DNA of 64,000 nt, taken from positions 2,418,001 to 2,482,000 of the forward strand of contig NZ_CP135963.1 in assembly GCF_032460525.1 (NCBI RefSeq). The letters run 5' to 3'. The notes below the pieces were generated by a model, which saw only the letters and a list, made by a program, of their open reading frames with translations, made no database searches and was not told the origin of the DNA. Both the position numbers and the translations under genes were made by a program. Origin of the DNA: Geodermatophilus sp. DSM 44513 (GTDB lineage: Bacteria > Actinomycetota > Actinomycetes > Mycobacteriales > Geodermatophilaceae). The first letter of the stretch is position 1. Each line of letters begins with the position of its first letter. Shown here piece by piece: positions 43,019 through 51,561 of this stretch.

Positions 43019-43450
43019 ATGGACGCCGACGCCCGCCGACCCCTGGACGCCGCCCTGCTGCTCGCCGTGCTCGCGGTGGTCTGGCTGACCCTCACCCCGG
43101 CCGGCGGGTCGGGGTGGGCGTGGGGGGCGCCGCTGACCGAGCTGCGCTGGTACGCGACCGGGCTGGACTCCGGGACCACGCTGCTGCAGCTGGTCGGCAA
43201 CCTGGTGCTGCTCGCGCCGCTGGCCGGCCTCGCCGTCCTCCGGTGGCCCGCGCTGGGCACCCCGGCCCGCCTGCTCCCGCTCGCGCTGGCCGCCGGGGCC
43301 GCCATCGAGCTGCTGCAGTGGGCGCTACCCCTGGGGCGGGTGGTCTCCCCCGTCGACGCCGCGCTCAACGCGACCGGCGCGGTGGTCGCCGGGTCGGCGG
43401 TGGCGCTGGCCGCCCGTCTCGCGCAGCGGGGGACCACCCGGCTCTGCTGA
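43019..43450 (+). CDS. VanZ-family membrane protein
   Basis: 143 aa from ATG at 43019. Four helices with VanZ pattern: LTLTPAG, LVGNLVLLAPLAGLAVL and AGAAIELLQWALPLGRVVSPVDAALNATGAVVAG (Glu-x-x-Gln and Asp-x-x-Asn motifs). VanZ-like proteins affect teicoplanin-type antibiotic resistance in enterococci; their general role is unclear. Confidence 0.85.
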   Translation: MDADARRPLDAALLLAVLAVVWLTLTPAGGSGWAWGAPLTELRWYATGLDSGTTLLQLVGNLVLLAPLAGLAVLRWPALGTPARLLPLALAAGAAIELLQWALPLGRVVSPVDAALNATGAVVAGSAVALAARLAQRGTTRLC

Positions 43451-43615
43451 GGCGCCCGCGAGGCGTCTCCGCGGGAACGTCCTCGGACTCCGGACCTCGA
43501 CGGCGCTCCCGCGGGATCGGTCCTCGTACTCGGCGCGCTGCCAGGCGGAGGAGCCGCCGGGTGCGGTCACCCGTCCGGGGGAAGGGACCTCCCGTCCTGG
43601 GGGCAGGCAGGGACA

Positions 43616-44272
43616 GTGGCGCTCGTGGATCCGGCCCCGCGCGTACCGCCGCGGGGACCCCGCGTGCCACGGGCGCCGATGGTGGCCGCGGGGGTCCTGG
43701 CGCTGGGCGCGACACTGCTCGGCTCACTGCCGTGGCCACGGCCGCGGTGGGCAGGGGCTTCGGCGTGGCTGCTCGCCGACGTGCCCGTCTCCCTCGGGGT
43801 GGTCGTGCTCGCGACCGCCGTGGGCTGCGTCGGCACCGCGGTGCGGCTCACCGGATCGGTGGAGCCCCTGCGCCGGGGGGACGTCCGGACCTGGCTGTGG
43901 CTGGCCCTCCTGCTGATCGCCGCGGCGGCGCTGGTGTGGAACGCCCTCTACGCGGCGGCCCTGTCGACGATCGCGTTCGGTGCGGTGATCCCCGTCTTCC
44001 ACTGGCTCTTCACCTTCCTCCCCGCCGTCCTCGCCGGGGCGCTGTTCGCCAGTCGCGGACAGGCTCGGTGGTCGGCTGCACTCGGCACCGGGGTCGTCAC
44101 CGTGCCGCTGTTCGCCCTGTCCTGGGCACTGCTCTCCCCGGCACTGTCGCTGGACGGGATCCTCGGCACGCTGTGGACCACCGCCGTCCTGGGCGTCGTC
44201 CCCCTCGCCGTCGGAATCGCTGCGGCGGGGGCGATGGGCGGTGCACCGACCGTCGGCGACGGCATCTCGTAG
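43616..44272 (+). CDS. Hypothetical six-helix membrane protein
   Basis: 218 aa from GTG at 43616. Basic Pro-rich N-terminus (PRVPPRGPRVPRAP), then about six hydrophobic segments. I do not recognise a family. Converges on the response regulator. Confidence 0.6.
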   Translation: MALVDPAPRVPPRGPRVPRAPMVAAGVLALGATLLGSLPWPRPRWAGASAWLLADVPVSLGVVVLATAVGCVGTAVRLTGSVEPLRRGDVRTWLWLALLLIAAAALVWNALYAAALSTIAFGAVIPVFHWLFTFLPAVLAGALFASRGQARWSAALGTGVVTVPLFALSWALLSPALSLDGILGTLWTTAVLGVVPLAVGIAAAGAMGGAPTVGDGIS

Positions 44273-44290
44273 GCACCGGGAGCCGTCCGG

Positions 44291-44962
44291 TCAGCGCCAG
44301 CGGTACTCCAGCTCCGGGCGGCCGGTGCCGCCGTAGCGCGGGGCCCGGTCGACCAGGCCGGCGTCGGCGAGGTACTCCAGGTAGCGGCGGGCGGTGATCC
44401 GCGAGGCGCCGATCAGCTCGGCGGTCTCCGCGGCCGACAGCCCCTCCCCGGCGGCCCGGACGGCGGCGACGACGGCGTCCAGGGTCTCCCGGCCCATGCC
44501 CTTGGGCAGCGGCGCGGGCCGGGTCGGGCGCATCGCGCCGAGCACCCGGTCCACGTCGTCCTGCCCGGCGGCGTCGCCGGGCTCCCGCGACCGCGACCGG
44601 TACTCGGCGTAGGCGGCCAGCCGGTCGCGCAGCGCGGGGTAGGTGAACGGCTTGAGCAGGTAGCCGACGACGCCGTGCGCGGCCGCCGCCCGCACGACCG
44701 TCAGCTCCCGGGCGGAGGTGACGGCGAGGACGTCGACGGCCGCGCCGGCGCCGCGGATGCGCCGGCACAGGTCGATGCCGTGCGCGTCGGGCAGGTTCAT
44801 GTCCAGCAGCACCAGGTCGACCGGCACCCGCGACAGCGCGTCGAGGGCGGCCGCGCCGGTGCCGGCGACCGCCGCGGTGGCGAAGCCCGGCGTCCGGTCG
44901 ACGTAGGCGCGGTGCGCCTCGGCGGCGACCGGCTCGTCCTCGACGACCAGCACGCGGATCAC
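44291..44962 (-). CDS. CitB/DcuR-family response regulator
   Basis: 223 aa. Receiver domain with acidic pair VVEDEPVAAEAHRAY, phosphoacceptor in LVLLDMNLPDAHG and KPFTYPALRDRL (Lys). The C-terminal part (ETLDAVVAAVRAAGEGLSAAETAELIGASRITARRYLEYLADAGLVDR) is the helix-turn-helix of the citrate/C4-dicarboxylate group. Its start overlaps the sensor stop (ATGA). Likely activates the divergent dctA. Confidence 0.92.
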   Translation of the reverse strand: MIRVLVVEDEPVAAEAHRAYVDRTPGFATAAVAGTGAAALDALSRVPVDLVLLDMNLPDAHGIDLCRRIRGAGAAVDVLAVTSARELTVVRAAAAHGVVGYLLKPFTYPALRDRLAAYAEYRSRSREPGDAAGQDDVDRVLGAMRPTRPAPLPKGMGRETLDAVVAAVRAAGEGLSAAETAELIGASRITARRYLEYLADAGLVDRAPRYGGTGRPELEYRWR

Positions 44963-46581
44963 CGCGCCGTCCCGACGGGGGAGACCACCGGCAGGGCGAC
45001 GGTGAACAGCGCGCCGGGACCGGGCCGGACGGTCAGCGTGCCGCCGTGCCGCGCGACGGTCGAGGCGACCAGCGCCAGGCCCAGCCCGCGGCCGAGCCCG
45101 GACGGCGCCTCGCCGGTGTCCTTGGTGCTCCAGCCGCGCTCGAACAGGTGCGGCAGGTCCTCCTCGCGCACCCCGGGCCCGGTGTCCTCGACGCGGACCT
45201 CCAGCCGCCCGCCGCAGACCTCCGCGGCGACCTGGACCTCCCGCGGCGGGTCGCCGGCCAGGGCGGCGTCGATCGCGTTGTCCAGCAGGTTGCCAACGAC
45301 GGTGACCAGGTCGCCGCCGGGGATGCCGGTCTCCCCCACCGCGGTCGCCGGGTCGACCTCCAGCAGCACGCCGCGCTCGTGCGCGGTCGCCGCCTTGCCC
45401 AGCAGCAGCGCGGCCAGCACCGGGTCGCCGACGGCGTCCACCACCCGGTCGGTGAGCCGCTGGGCCGACGCCAGCTGGGCGGTGGCGAAGTCGATCGCCT
45501 CCTCGGTGCGGCCGAGCTCCACCAGGGAGACCGTGGTGTGCAGCCGGTTGGCCGCCTCGTGCGCCTGGGCGCGCAGCGACTCGGCGAACGCCCGGATGCC
45601 GTGCAGCTCACCGGTCAGCGCCTGCAGCTCGGTGTGGTCCCGCAGCGTGACCACCGCGCCTGCCGCGCGGCCGCCCGGCCGCGGCGGCGCCTGGTTGACC
45701 ACCAGCACCCGGGTGCCGGTCACGTGCACCTCGTCGACGGCGGTCCGCTGCTGGGCGAGCGCGGCGGTGAGCCCCGACGGCAGGCCCAGCTCGGCGACGT
45801 GCCGGCCGGTGGGGTCGCCGGTGAGCCCGAGCAGCCGGCGCGCCTCGTCGTTGACCAGTTGCACCCGGCCCTCGTCGTCCACCAGGAGCAGGCCCTCGCG
45901 GACGGCGCGCAGCACGGCGTGGTGGTAGTCGACCATCCGCGCCAGCTGCGCCGGGGACAGCCCGTGGGTCTGCCGCCGCAGCCGCCGGGACAGCGCCACG
46001 CTGCCCAGCGCCCCAACGCCGAGGGCCACCGCGCCGGCGCCGGCGATCCCGGGGACGGCGGCGGCGAGGTCCTCGCCGATCTCCTCGACGGTGACCCCGG
46101 CGGAGACCAGCGCGACGACGTCCCCGTCGCCGTCCCGCACCGGGCCGGTCGCCCGGACCGACGGGCCCAGCGTGCCGGTGTAGGTCTCGGTGAAGGTGTC
46201 CCCGGCCAGCGCCGGCTCCACCGTGCCGATGTAGGGCCGGCCGATCTGCGCCGGGTCGGGGTGGGTGAAGCGGGTGCGGTCGGGGGCCAGCACGGTGATG
46301 AACGACGTGCCGGTGTCGGCGCGCACCGCCTCCACGTAGGGCTGCAGCACCGCGGTCGGGTCCGGGCCGGTCACCGCCTGCACGACCAGCGGGGAGTCCG
46401 CGATCGACTCGACGATCGCCGTGGTCCGCTCCTCCGCCGCCGTCTCGACCGACGCCCGGGCGTCCCGGTAGGCCTCGGCGGTCGCGGTCAGCACGACGGC
46501 GCCCACGACCAGCGCCTGGAGCAGCAGCAGCCGCCGGGCCAGGCTCGCCTCGCCGCGGCGGCGCGGGAGCAGGGCGGGCAC
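44959..46581 (-). CDS. CitA/DcuS-family sensor histidine kinase
   Basis: 540 aa from GTG at 46581 (a TTG at 46611 would add 10 residues). Helix 1, an extracytoplasmic PASP/CACHE domain with the ligand-binding pattern FTHPDPAQIGRPYIG and SVRATGPVRDGDGDVVALVSAGVTVEEI, helix 2, a PAS domain (LLVDDEGRVQLVNDEARRLLG), the H-box RAQAHEAANRLHTTVSLVELG, and an ATPase domain (NLLDNAIDAAL, EDTGPGV, GRGLGLALV). Binds a dicarboxylate or citrate outside. Divergent from dctA across a 130-base gap. Confidence 0.9.
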   Translation of the reverse strand: MPALLPRRRGEASLARRLLLLQALVVGAVVLTATAEAYRDARASVETAAEERTTAIVESIADSPLVVQAVTGPDPTAVLQPYVEAVRADTGTSFITVLAPDRTRFTHPDPAQIGRPYIGTVEPALAGDTFTETYTGTLGPSVRATGPVRDGDGDVVALVSAGVTVEEIGEDLAAAVPGIAGAGAVALGVGALGSVALSRRLRRQTHGLSPAQLARMVDYHHAVLRAVREGLLLVDDEGRVQLVNDEARRLLGLTGDPTGRHVAELGLPSGLTAALAQQRTAVDEVHVTGTRVLVVNQAPPRPGGRAAGAVVTLRDHTELQALTGELHGIRAFAESLRAQAHEAANRLHTTVSLVELGRTEEAIDFATAQLASAQRLTDRVVDAVGDPVLAALLLGKAATAHERGVLLEVDPATAVGETGIPGGDLVTVVGNLLDNAIDAALAGDPPREVQVAAEVCGGRLEVRVEDTGPGVREEDLPHLFERGWSTKDTGEAPSGLGRGLGLALVASTVARHGGTLTVRPGPGALFTVALPVVSPVGTAR

Positions 46582-46711
46582 GCCCGCAGTGTGCCGCGTC
46601 CGTGTACGCAATGAACGAATGCGTGACCGCGGTCACCCGCGACCCGCACCGTGGACGTGCCGGCCCGGGACGGGCGGCGCCCCTCCCCCCTCGGACTCCC
46701 CAGGAGCTCTC

Positions 46712-48148
46712 ATGGCCTCAGGCACGGTCGCCGAACAGCCACCTCCCGCGACGCGGCGGGACCGCACGCACTGGCTGTACATCGCGGTCATCGCCGCGGT
46801 GCTCGGCGGCATCGGGGTGGGCTTCGCGTTCCCCGAGTTCGCCGTCTCGCTCAAGTGGCTGGGCACCGCGTTCGTCGCGCTGATCAAGATGCTGATCGCG
46901 CCGGTCATCTTCTGCACCATCGTGCTGGGCATCGGCGCCATCCGGCAGGCGGCCAAGGTCGGCCGGATCGGCGGCCTGGCGATGGGCTACTTCCTGCTCA
47001 TGTCCACCGTCGCGCTGGCGATCGGCCTGGTCGTGGGCAACGTGCTCAGCCCGGGCGAGGGGCTGCAGCTGTCCGAGGAGCTGCGCGGCGAGGGCGCCGA
47101 GCTGGCCGGGGACGCCGAGGAGTCCGGGGGGACGACGGACTTCCTGCTGGGCCTGATCCCGACCACGCTGGTCTCCGCGCTGACCGAGGGCTCGGTGCTG
47201 CAGGCGCTGCTGGTCGCGCTGCTGACCGGCTTCGCCATCCAGGCCATGGGCCGCGGCGGCGAGCCGCTCCTGCGCGGCATCGGGCACTTCCAGAAGTTGG
47301 TCTTCCGCATCCTGGCGATGGTCATGTGGGTGGCCCCGATCGGCGCCTTCGGGGCGATCGCCGCGGTTGTGGGCGAGACCGGCGTGGACGCCCTGACCAG
47401 CCTCGCGGTGATCATGCTGGGCTTCTACGCCACCTGCGCGGTGTTCGTGCTGGTGTTCCTGGGCCTGCTGCTGCGCCTGGTCGCCGGGGTCAACGTGTTC
47501 TCGCTGCTGCGGTACCTGGGCCGGGAGTTCCTGCTGATCGTCTCCACCTCGTCGTCGGAGACCGCGCTGCCCCGCCTGATCGCCAAGATGGAGCACGCCG
47601 GGGTCAGCCAGCCGGTCGCCGGGATCGTCGTCCCGACCGGGTACTCCTTCAACCTCGACGGCACCGCCATCTACCTGACGATGGCCTCGCTGTTCATCGC
47701 CGAGGCCCTCGGCGACCCGCTGAGCGTCGGCGAGCAGATCGGCCTGCTGGCCTTCATGATCATCGCCTCGAAGGGTGCGGCCGGGGTCACCGGCGCCGGC
47801 CTGGCCACGCTGGCCGGCGGGCTGTCGGCGCACCGCCCCGACCTGCTCGACGGCGTCGGCCTGATCGTCGGCATCGACCGGTTCATGTCCGAGGCGCGCG
47901 CGGTGACCAACTTCGCCGGCAACGCCGTCGCCACCGTGCTGATCGCCACCTGGACCAAGGAGCTGGACCGCGGGCAGCTGACCGCTGCGCTGTCCGGCGA
48001 CAGCCCGTTCGACGAGACCACGATGCTCGACGACCACGGCGGCGCCTCCCCGGACGCCGACCTGCCGTCCTCGGCGACGAACGCCGGCCCCGGCCAGCGG
48101 GACGCCGAGGCCGAGCAGCGCCGGCTGGCCGAGGCCGCGCTGCGCTGA
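46712..48148 (+). CDS. dctA: DctA-type dicarboxylate:cation symporter
   Basis: 478 aa from ATG at 46712 after AGGAG. DAACS family: KWLGTAFVALIKMLIAPVIFCTIVLGIG, serine-rich re-entrant loop STSSSETALPRLI, substrate motif GTAIYLTMASLFIA, ASKGAAGVTGAG, and VGIDRFMSEARAVTNFAGN. Long acidic cytoplasmic C-tail. Takes up succinate, malate, fumarate; regulated presumably by the divergent CitA/CitB pair. Ends at a perfect hairpin terminator. Confidence 0.93.
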   Translation: MASGTVAEQPPPATRRDRTHWLYIAVIAAVLGGIGVGFAFPEFAVSLKWLGTAFVALIKMLIAPVIFCTIVLGIGAIRQAAKVGRIGGLAMGYFLLMSTVALAIGLVVGNVLSPGEGLQLSEELRGEGAELAGDAEESGGTTDFLLGLIPTTLVSALTEGSVLQALLVALLTGFAIQAMGRGGEPLLRGIGHFQKLVFRILAMVMWVAPIGAFGAIAAVVGETGVDALTSLAVIMLGFYATCAVFVLVFLGLLLRLVAGVNVFSLLRYLGREFLLIVSTSSSETALPRLIAKMEHAGVSQPVAGIVVPTGYSFNLDGTAIYLTMASLFIAEALGDPLSVGEQIGLLAFMIIASKGAAGVTGAGLATLAGGLSAHRPDLLDGVGLIVGIDRFMSEARAVTNFAGNAVATVLIATWTKELDRGQLTAALSGDSPFDETTMLDDHGGASPDADLPSSATNAGPGQRDAEAEQRRLAEAALR

Positions 48149-48167
48149 GCACCCGCCCCCGACCCGG

Positions 48168-48204
48168 CGCGGCCGCACACCTCCACGGGGGGTGTGCGGC
48201 CGCG
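48168..48204 (+). terminator. Terminator hairpin after dctA
   Basis: Arms CGCGGCCGCACACC (48168-48181) and GGTGTGCGGCCGCG (48191-48204) match perfectly; loop 9 bases. Between converging dctA and the DHA2 exporter gene. Confidence 0.85.
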
Positions 48205-48217
48205 TCGCGTCGGAGGC

Positions 48218-49711
48218 TCAGGAGTGGACGGCGTGCCAGTGCCGGTCGTCGTGGTCGTCGGCCTCCCGCTCGGCGGCCTCCTCCCGGCGGGTGCGGCGCA
48301 GGTCGACGACGGCCAGCGCGAGCGCGCCGGCGATGCCGACCAGGGCCACGCCCAGCCCGGCGGCCGCGGCGAGCGGGTAGTCCTGCCCGGTCGAGGCGAG
48401 GACGACGTAGAACAGGCCCGGCAGTGCCGCCGTCCCGATGGTGGCCCCGAAGCGCTGCGCGGTCTGCAGCCCGCCGCCGGCCGCCCCGGCCATCCGCACC
48501 GGGATGTCGCGCAGCGTCATCGTGATGTTCGGGGAGATGACGAACCCGCCGCCCAGCCCGCCCACCAGCAGCGCCGGCGCCACGGCCCACGGGACGGCGT
48601 CGGGCGGCACGAGCAGCAGGACGGCGACGGTGGCGCCCAGCCCGGCCAGCACGCCGAGCAGGCCCAGCACGGTGAGCAGCCGCCCGACGCGCTCCACCAC
48701 CCGACCGGCGACCACCGCGGCGACCGCCGAGCCGAGGGCGAACGGGGTCACGGCCAGCCCGGACTGCAGCGGGGTGAGCCCCAGGCCGGTCTGGAAGAAC
48801 AGCGCGAAGACCAGCCAGATGCCGCTGAACCCCACGAAGTAGACGGTGCCCAGCGCCGCGCCCAGGCCGTAGCCGCGGGTCTGGGTCACCAGCCGCGGGT
48901 CGAACACCGGGTCGCGGCCGCGGCGCACCTCCCACTGCTCCCAGGCGACGAAGGCGACCAGCACCAGCGCGCCGGCCGGGAACAGCCACCACAGCCGGGT
49001 CAGCCCGCCGGACTCCGCCTGCACCAGCGGCAGCAGCAGGGCCAGCGACCCGGCGCCCAGCAGCAGCACCCCGCCGCCGTCGATCCCCCCGCGCCGGCCG
49101 GAGCCGCTGCGCGGCAGCAGCCGCCAGGCGAGCACGAACGCGACCACGCCGATCGGCACGTTGACCCAGAAGATCCACCGCCAGTCGGCCACCTGCAGCA
49201 GCAGCCCGCCGAGGACCGGGCCCACCGCGGTGGAGATCCCGACCACGGCGCCGAACGCGCCGAAGGCCCGGCCGCGCTCGCCGCCGCGGAACAGCTGCTG
49301 GATCAGCCCGGAGTTCTGCGGGGCGAGCACGCCGGCGGCCAGACCCTGCGCCAGCCGGGCGGCGATGAGCAGGCCCACGGACGGCGCCGCCCCGGCGGCG
49401 GCGCTGCACAGCACGAAGGCGGCCATCCCGATGAGGAACATCCGGCGCCGGCCCAGGGCGTCACCGAGCCGGCCGGCGGGGACCAGCATCAGCGCGAACG
49501 TGAGCGCGTACCCGGAGACCACCCACTGCACCGCCGCGGGCGAGGCGCCCAGGTCGCGCTGCAGCGTGGGCAGGGCGACCGACACGATGCTGACGTCCAG
49601 CAGGCTCATGAAGCCCGCGACGAGGGTCACCCACAGGGCGTGCCAGCGCCGCGGGTCCGGCTCGTAGGCCTCCTCCCCGGCGGTCCGGTCGAGGTCGGGC
49701 CGGGCCGTCAC
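48218..49711 (-). CDS. DHA2-family drug efflux MFS transporter
   Basis: 497 aa, 14 helices, EmrB/QacA type. Motifs: VAGFMSLLDVSIVSVALPTLQRDLG, QWVVSGYALTFALMLVPAGRLGDALGRRRMF, and AVVGISTAVGPVLGGLLL (motif C, antiporter). It ends in a charged His-rich tail with no extra domain, unlike the 13032 gene. Substrate unknown. Confidence 0.93.
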   Translation of the reverse strand: MTARPDLDRTAGEEAYEPDPRRWHALWVTLVAGFMSLLDVSIVSVALPTLQRDLGASPAAVQWVVSGYALTFALMLVPAGRLGDALGRRRMFLIGMAAFVLCSAAAGAAPSVGLLIAARLAQGLAAGVLAPQNSGLIQQLFRGGERGRAFGAFGAVVGISTAVGPVLGGLLLQVADWRWIFWVNVPIGVVAFVLAWRLLPRSGSGRRGGIDGGGVLLLGAGSLALLLPLVQAESGGLTRLWWLFPAGALVLVAFVAWEQWEVRRGRDPVFDPRLVTQTRGYGLGAALGTVYFVGFSGIWLVFALFFQTGLGLTPLQSGLAVTPFALGSAVAAVVAGRVVERVGRLLTVLGLLGVLAGLGATVAVLLLVPPDAVPWAVAPALLVGGLGGGFVISPNITMTLRDIPVRMAGAAGGGLQTAQRFGATIGTAALPGLFYVVLASTGQDYPLAAAAGLGVALVGIAGALALAVVDLRRTRREEAAEREADDHDDRHWHAVHS

Positions 49712-50127
49712 GGGCGCCTCCGGGGTGCTGGGGCAGGCGCCGGGGTGCGCGTCGCCGTCCCCCGCGATCCTCCGCCGGACCGGGCGGGGCTGCAGGGCGA
49801 CCGGCGCGCCGCACGAGAGCCGCCGTGATCACCGGCGAGAGGCGTCGTGCGACCGCCACAGTCGCCCCATGGGAGCCGCCGTGCGACCGCCGCAGCAGCC
49901 CTGCAGCGCGGCTCCGGCGGCGGCTCCGCGGCCTCGGTGCCCATCGGACCGCCGGTCCGGCCGCAGGGGCGCCTCTCGCGCCGCCGCTCGGGCCGCGGGC
50001 CGACCGGGGCGCCGCGCCGTCCTCCTCCCCCGTGACCATCGGCGGGTGGCTGCCCGCGCCGGCGAGTCGCCCGACCACCTGCCGATGATCACGGGGGGAC
50101 GGCGGCGGAGGGCCGCGCGCCGCGACG
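49712..50127. other. Intergenic region of 416 bases with repeats
   Basis: No convincing gene. It contains two related segments GCGTCGTGCGACCGCCACAG (about 49843-49862) and GCCGCCGTGCGACCGCCGCAG (about 49875-49895), and one copy of the family 2 hairpin element near the right side. The promoter of the DHA2 exporter gene must lie within its left part. Confidence 0.55.
50032..50096. repeat. Dispersed hairpin element, family 2, copy 2
   Basis: Begins GTGACCATCGGCGGGTGGCT and ends CCACCTGCCGATGATCACGG. The ends match those of the copy at 34341-34402, while the loop differs, as expected for a structure kept by pairing. Confidence 0.78.
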
Positions 50128-51561
50128 TCAGGCCGCGGGCGGCTCGGTCAGCGGCAGGCGCACCTGGAAGCGGGTGTCGCCGGGCTGCGATCGCACCCGC
50201 AGGTCACCGCCGTGCCGGGTCACCACGACGCGGTAGGAGACGTCCAGCCCCAGGCCGGTGCCCTGGCCGACCGGCTTGGTGGTGAAGAACGGCTCGAAGA
50301 CCCGCTGCCGCAGCTCCTCGGGGATGCCCGGGCCCGTGTCGGCCACCTCCACCAGCGCCTGCTCGCCGTCCCGGGCGGTGCGCAGGGTGAGCGTCCCGGT
50401 GTCCCCCATGGCGTCGAGGGCGTTGACGATGAGGTTGGTCCACACCTGGTTGAGCTCGCCGGGGTAGCCGGGCACCGGCGGCAGCGACCGGTCGTAGTCC
50501 TTGACCACCCGCACGTCGGGCGGCGTGCGCGCGGCGAGCATGACCAGCGTGGCGTCCAGCCCGGCGTGCAGGTCGGTGGGCTGGTGCGGGGCGCGGTCGA
50601 GCTGGGAGTACTGGCGGGCGGCGTCGACCAGGCCGGAGATCCGCCCGGTGCTGTCGGTGATCTCGGCCAGCAGCGACTCGGTCTCCACCGCGTAGGCCAG
50701 CCAGCGCAGTGCGGGTTCCAGCGCCGCGGGCTCCACGGTGTCGGCGACCCGCTGGAGGTCCTCGGTGTCCAGGCCCGCCCCGACGAACACCCCGGCGAGG
50801 TCCCAGGCGCCGCTGACGTCCCGCTCGTCCAGCCAGTCGCCGAGGGCGTCCTCGCGGTCGCCGCGCTCCAGCGCCGACAGCTCCGGGGCGCGGCCCACCC
50901 GGGCGACCAGCTCCTCCTGCAGCCCGGTGAGCGACCGCAGCACCGCGCCGTCGAGGCGGCCCTCCGACAGCAGCGCCAGCTTGTGCCGCATGCCGGCGAA
51001 GCGCTCCCGCAGCGCGGCGGCGGCCCGCGTCGCGGCGGCCGCGGGGTTGTTCAGCTCGTGGGTGAGGCCGGCGGTCAGCTTGCCCAGTGCCAGCAGCCGC
51101 TCCCGCTGGGCGACCAGCTCCGCGGCGTTGCGCTGGCCGAGGAACATCCCCTCCAGCAGGTGCACCGCCATCGGGTACCAGCGGCGGAAGACCTCGGCGA
51201 ACTCGGCCGCCGGCAGCTGCAGGAAGCGGCAGTCGGTCACCGCGTGCACCGACGTCGGGTAGCGCTGCTCGAGCCGGTCGCCCATGTAGAACTGCACCGC
51301 ACCGGAGTAGACGCCGCGGTGGGACGTCCGCACCGTCTCGACCTCCGCGCCGCCCACCAGCCGGGACATCCGCAGCGTGCCGTCGAGCAGCACCGAGAAG
51401 CAGCGGGCCGGCTCCCCCTCCACCGACACCGCCGCCCCGGCCGGGTAGGACACGACGTCGGCGTGCGCGGCGACCCAGGCCAGCTGCTCCTCGTCGAGGT
51501 CGGCGAAGAGGAACAGCTCCCGCAGCTCCGCCGCCGACAGCCGCTGCGCCGCGGTGGTCAC
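50128..51561 (-). CDS. Histidine kinase with N-terminal cyclic-nucleotide-binding domain
   Basis: 477 aa from GTG at 51561, overlapping the stop of the upstream flavoprotein gene by 4 bases. Residues about 10-130 are a CRP-like cyclic-nucleotide-binding beta-barrel ([54 protein letters not shown]). No membrane helix. H-box [17 protein letters not shown] (His168), then N-box [18 protein letters not shown]1 DTGPGIPEE and G2 GQGTGLGL. A cytosolic sensor kinase. Partner: the response-regulator flavoprotein directly upstream. Ligand unknown. Confidence 0.92.
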   Translation of the reverse strand: MTTAAQRLSAAELRELFLFADLDEEQLAWVAAHADVVSYPAGAAVSVEGEPARCFSVLLDGTLRMSRLVGGAEVETVRTSHRGVYSGAVQFYMGDRLEQRYPTSVHAVTDCRFLQLPAAEFAEVFRRWYPMAVHLLEGMFLGQRNAAELVAQRERLLALGKLTAGLTHELNNPAAAATRAAAALRERFAGMRHKLALLSEGRLDGAVLRSLTGLQEELVARVGRAPELSALERGDREDALGDWLDERDVSGAWDLAGVFVGAGLDTEDLQRVADTVEPAALEPALRWLAYAVETESLLAEITDSTGRISGLVDAARQYSQLDRAPHQPTDLHAGLDATLVMLAARTPPDVRVVKDYDRSLPPVPGYPGELNQVWTNLIVNALDAMGDTGTLTLRTARDGEQALVEVADTGPGIPEELRQRVFEPFFTTKPVGQGTGLGLDVSYRVVVTRHGGDLRVRSQPGDTRFQVRLPLTEPPAA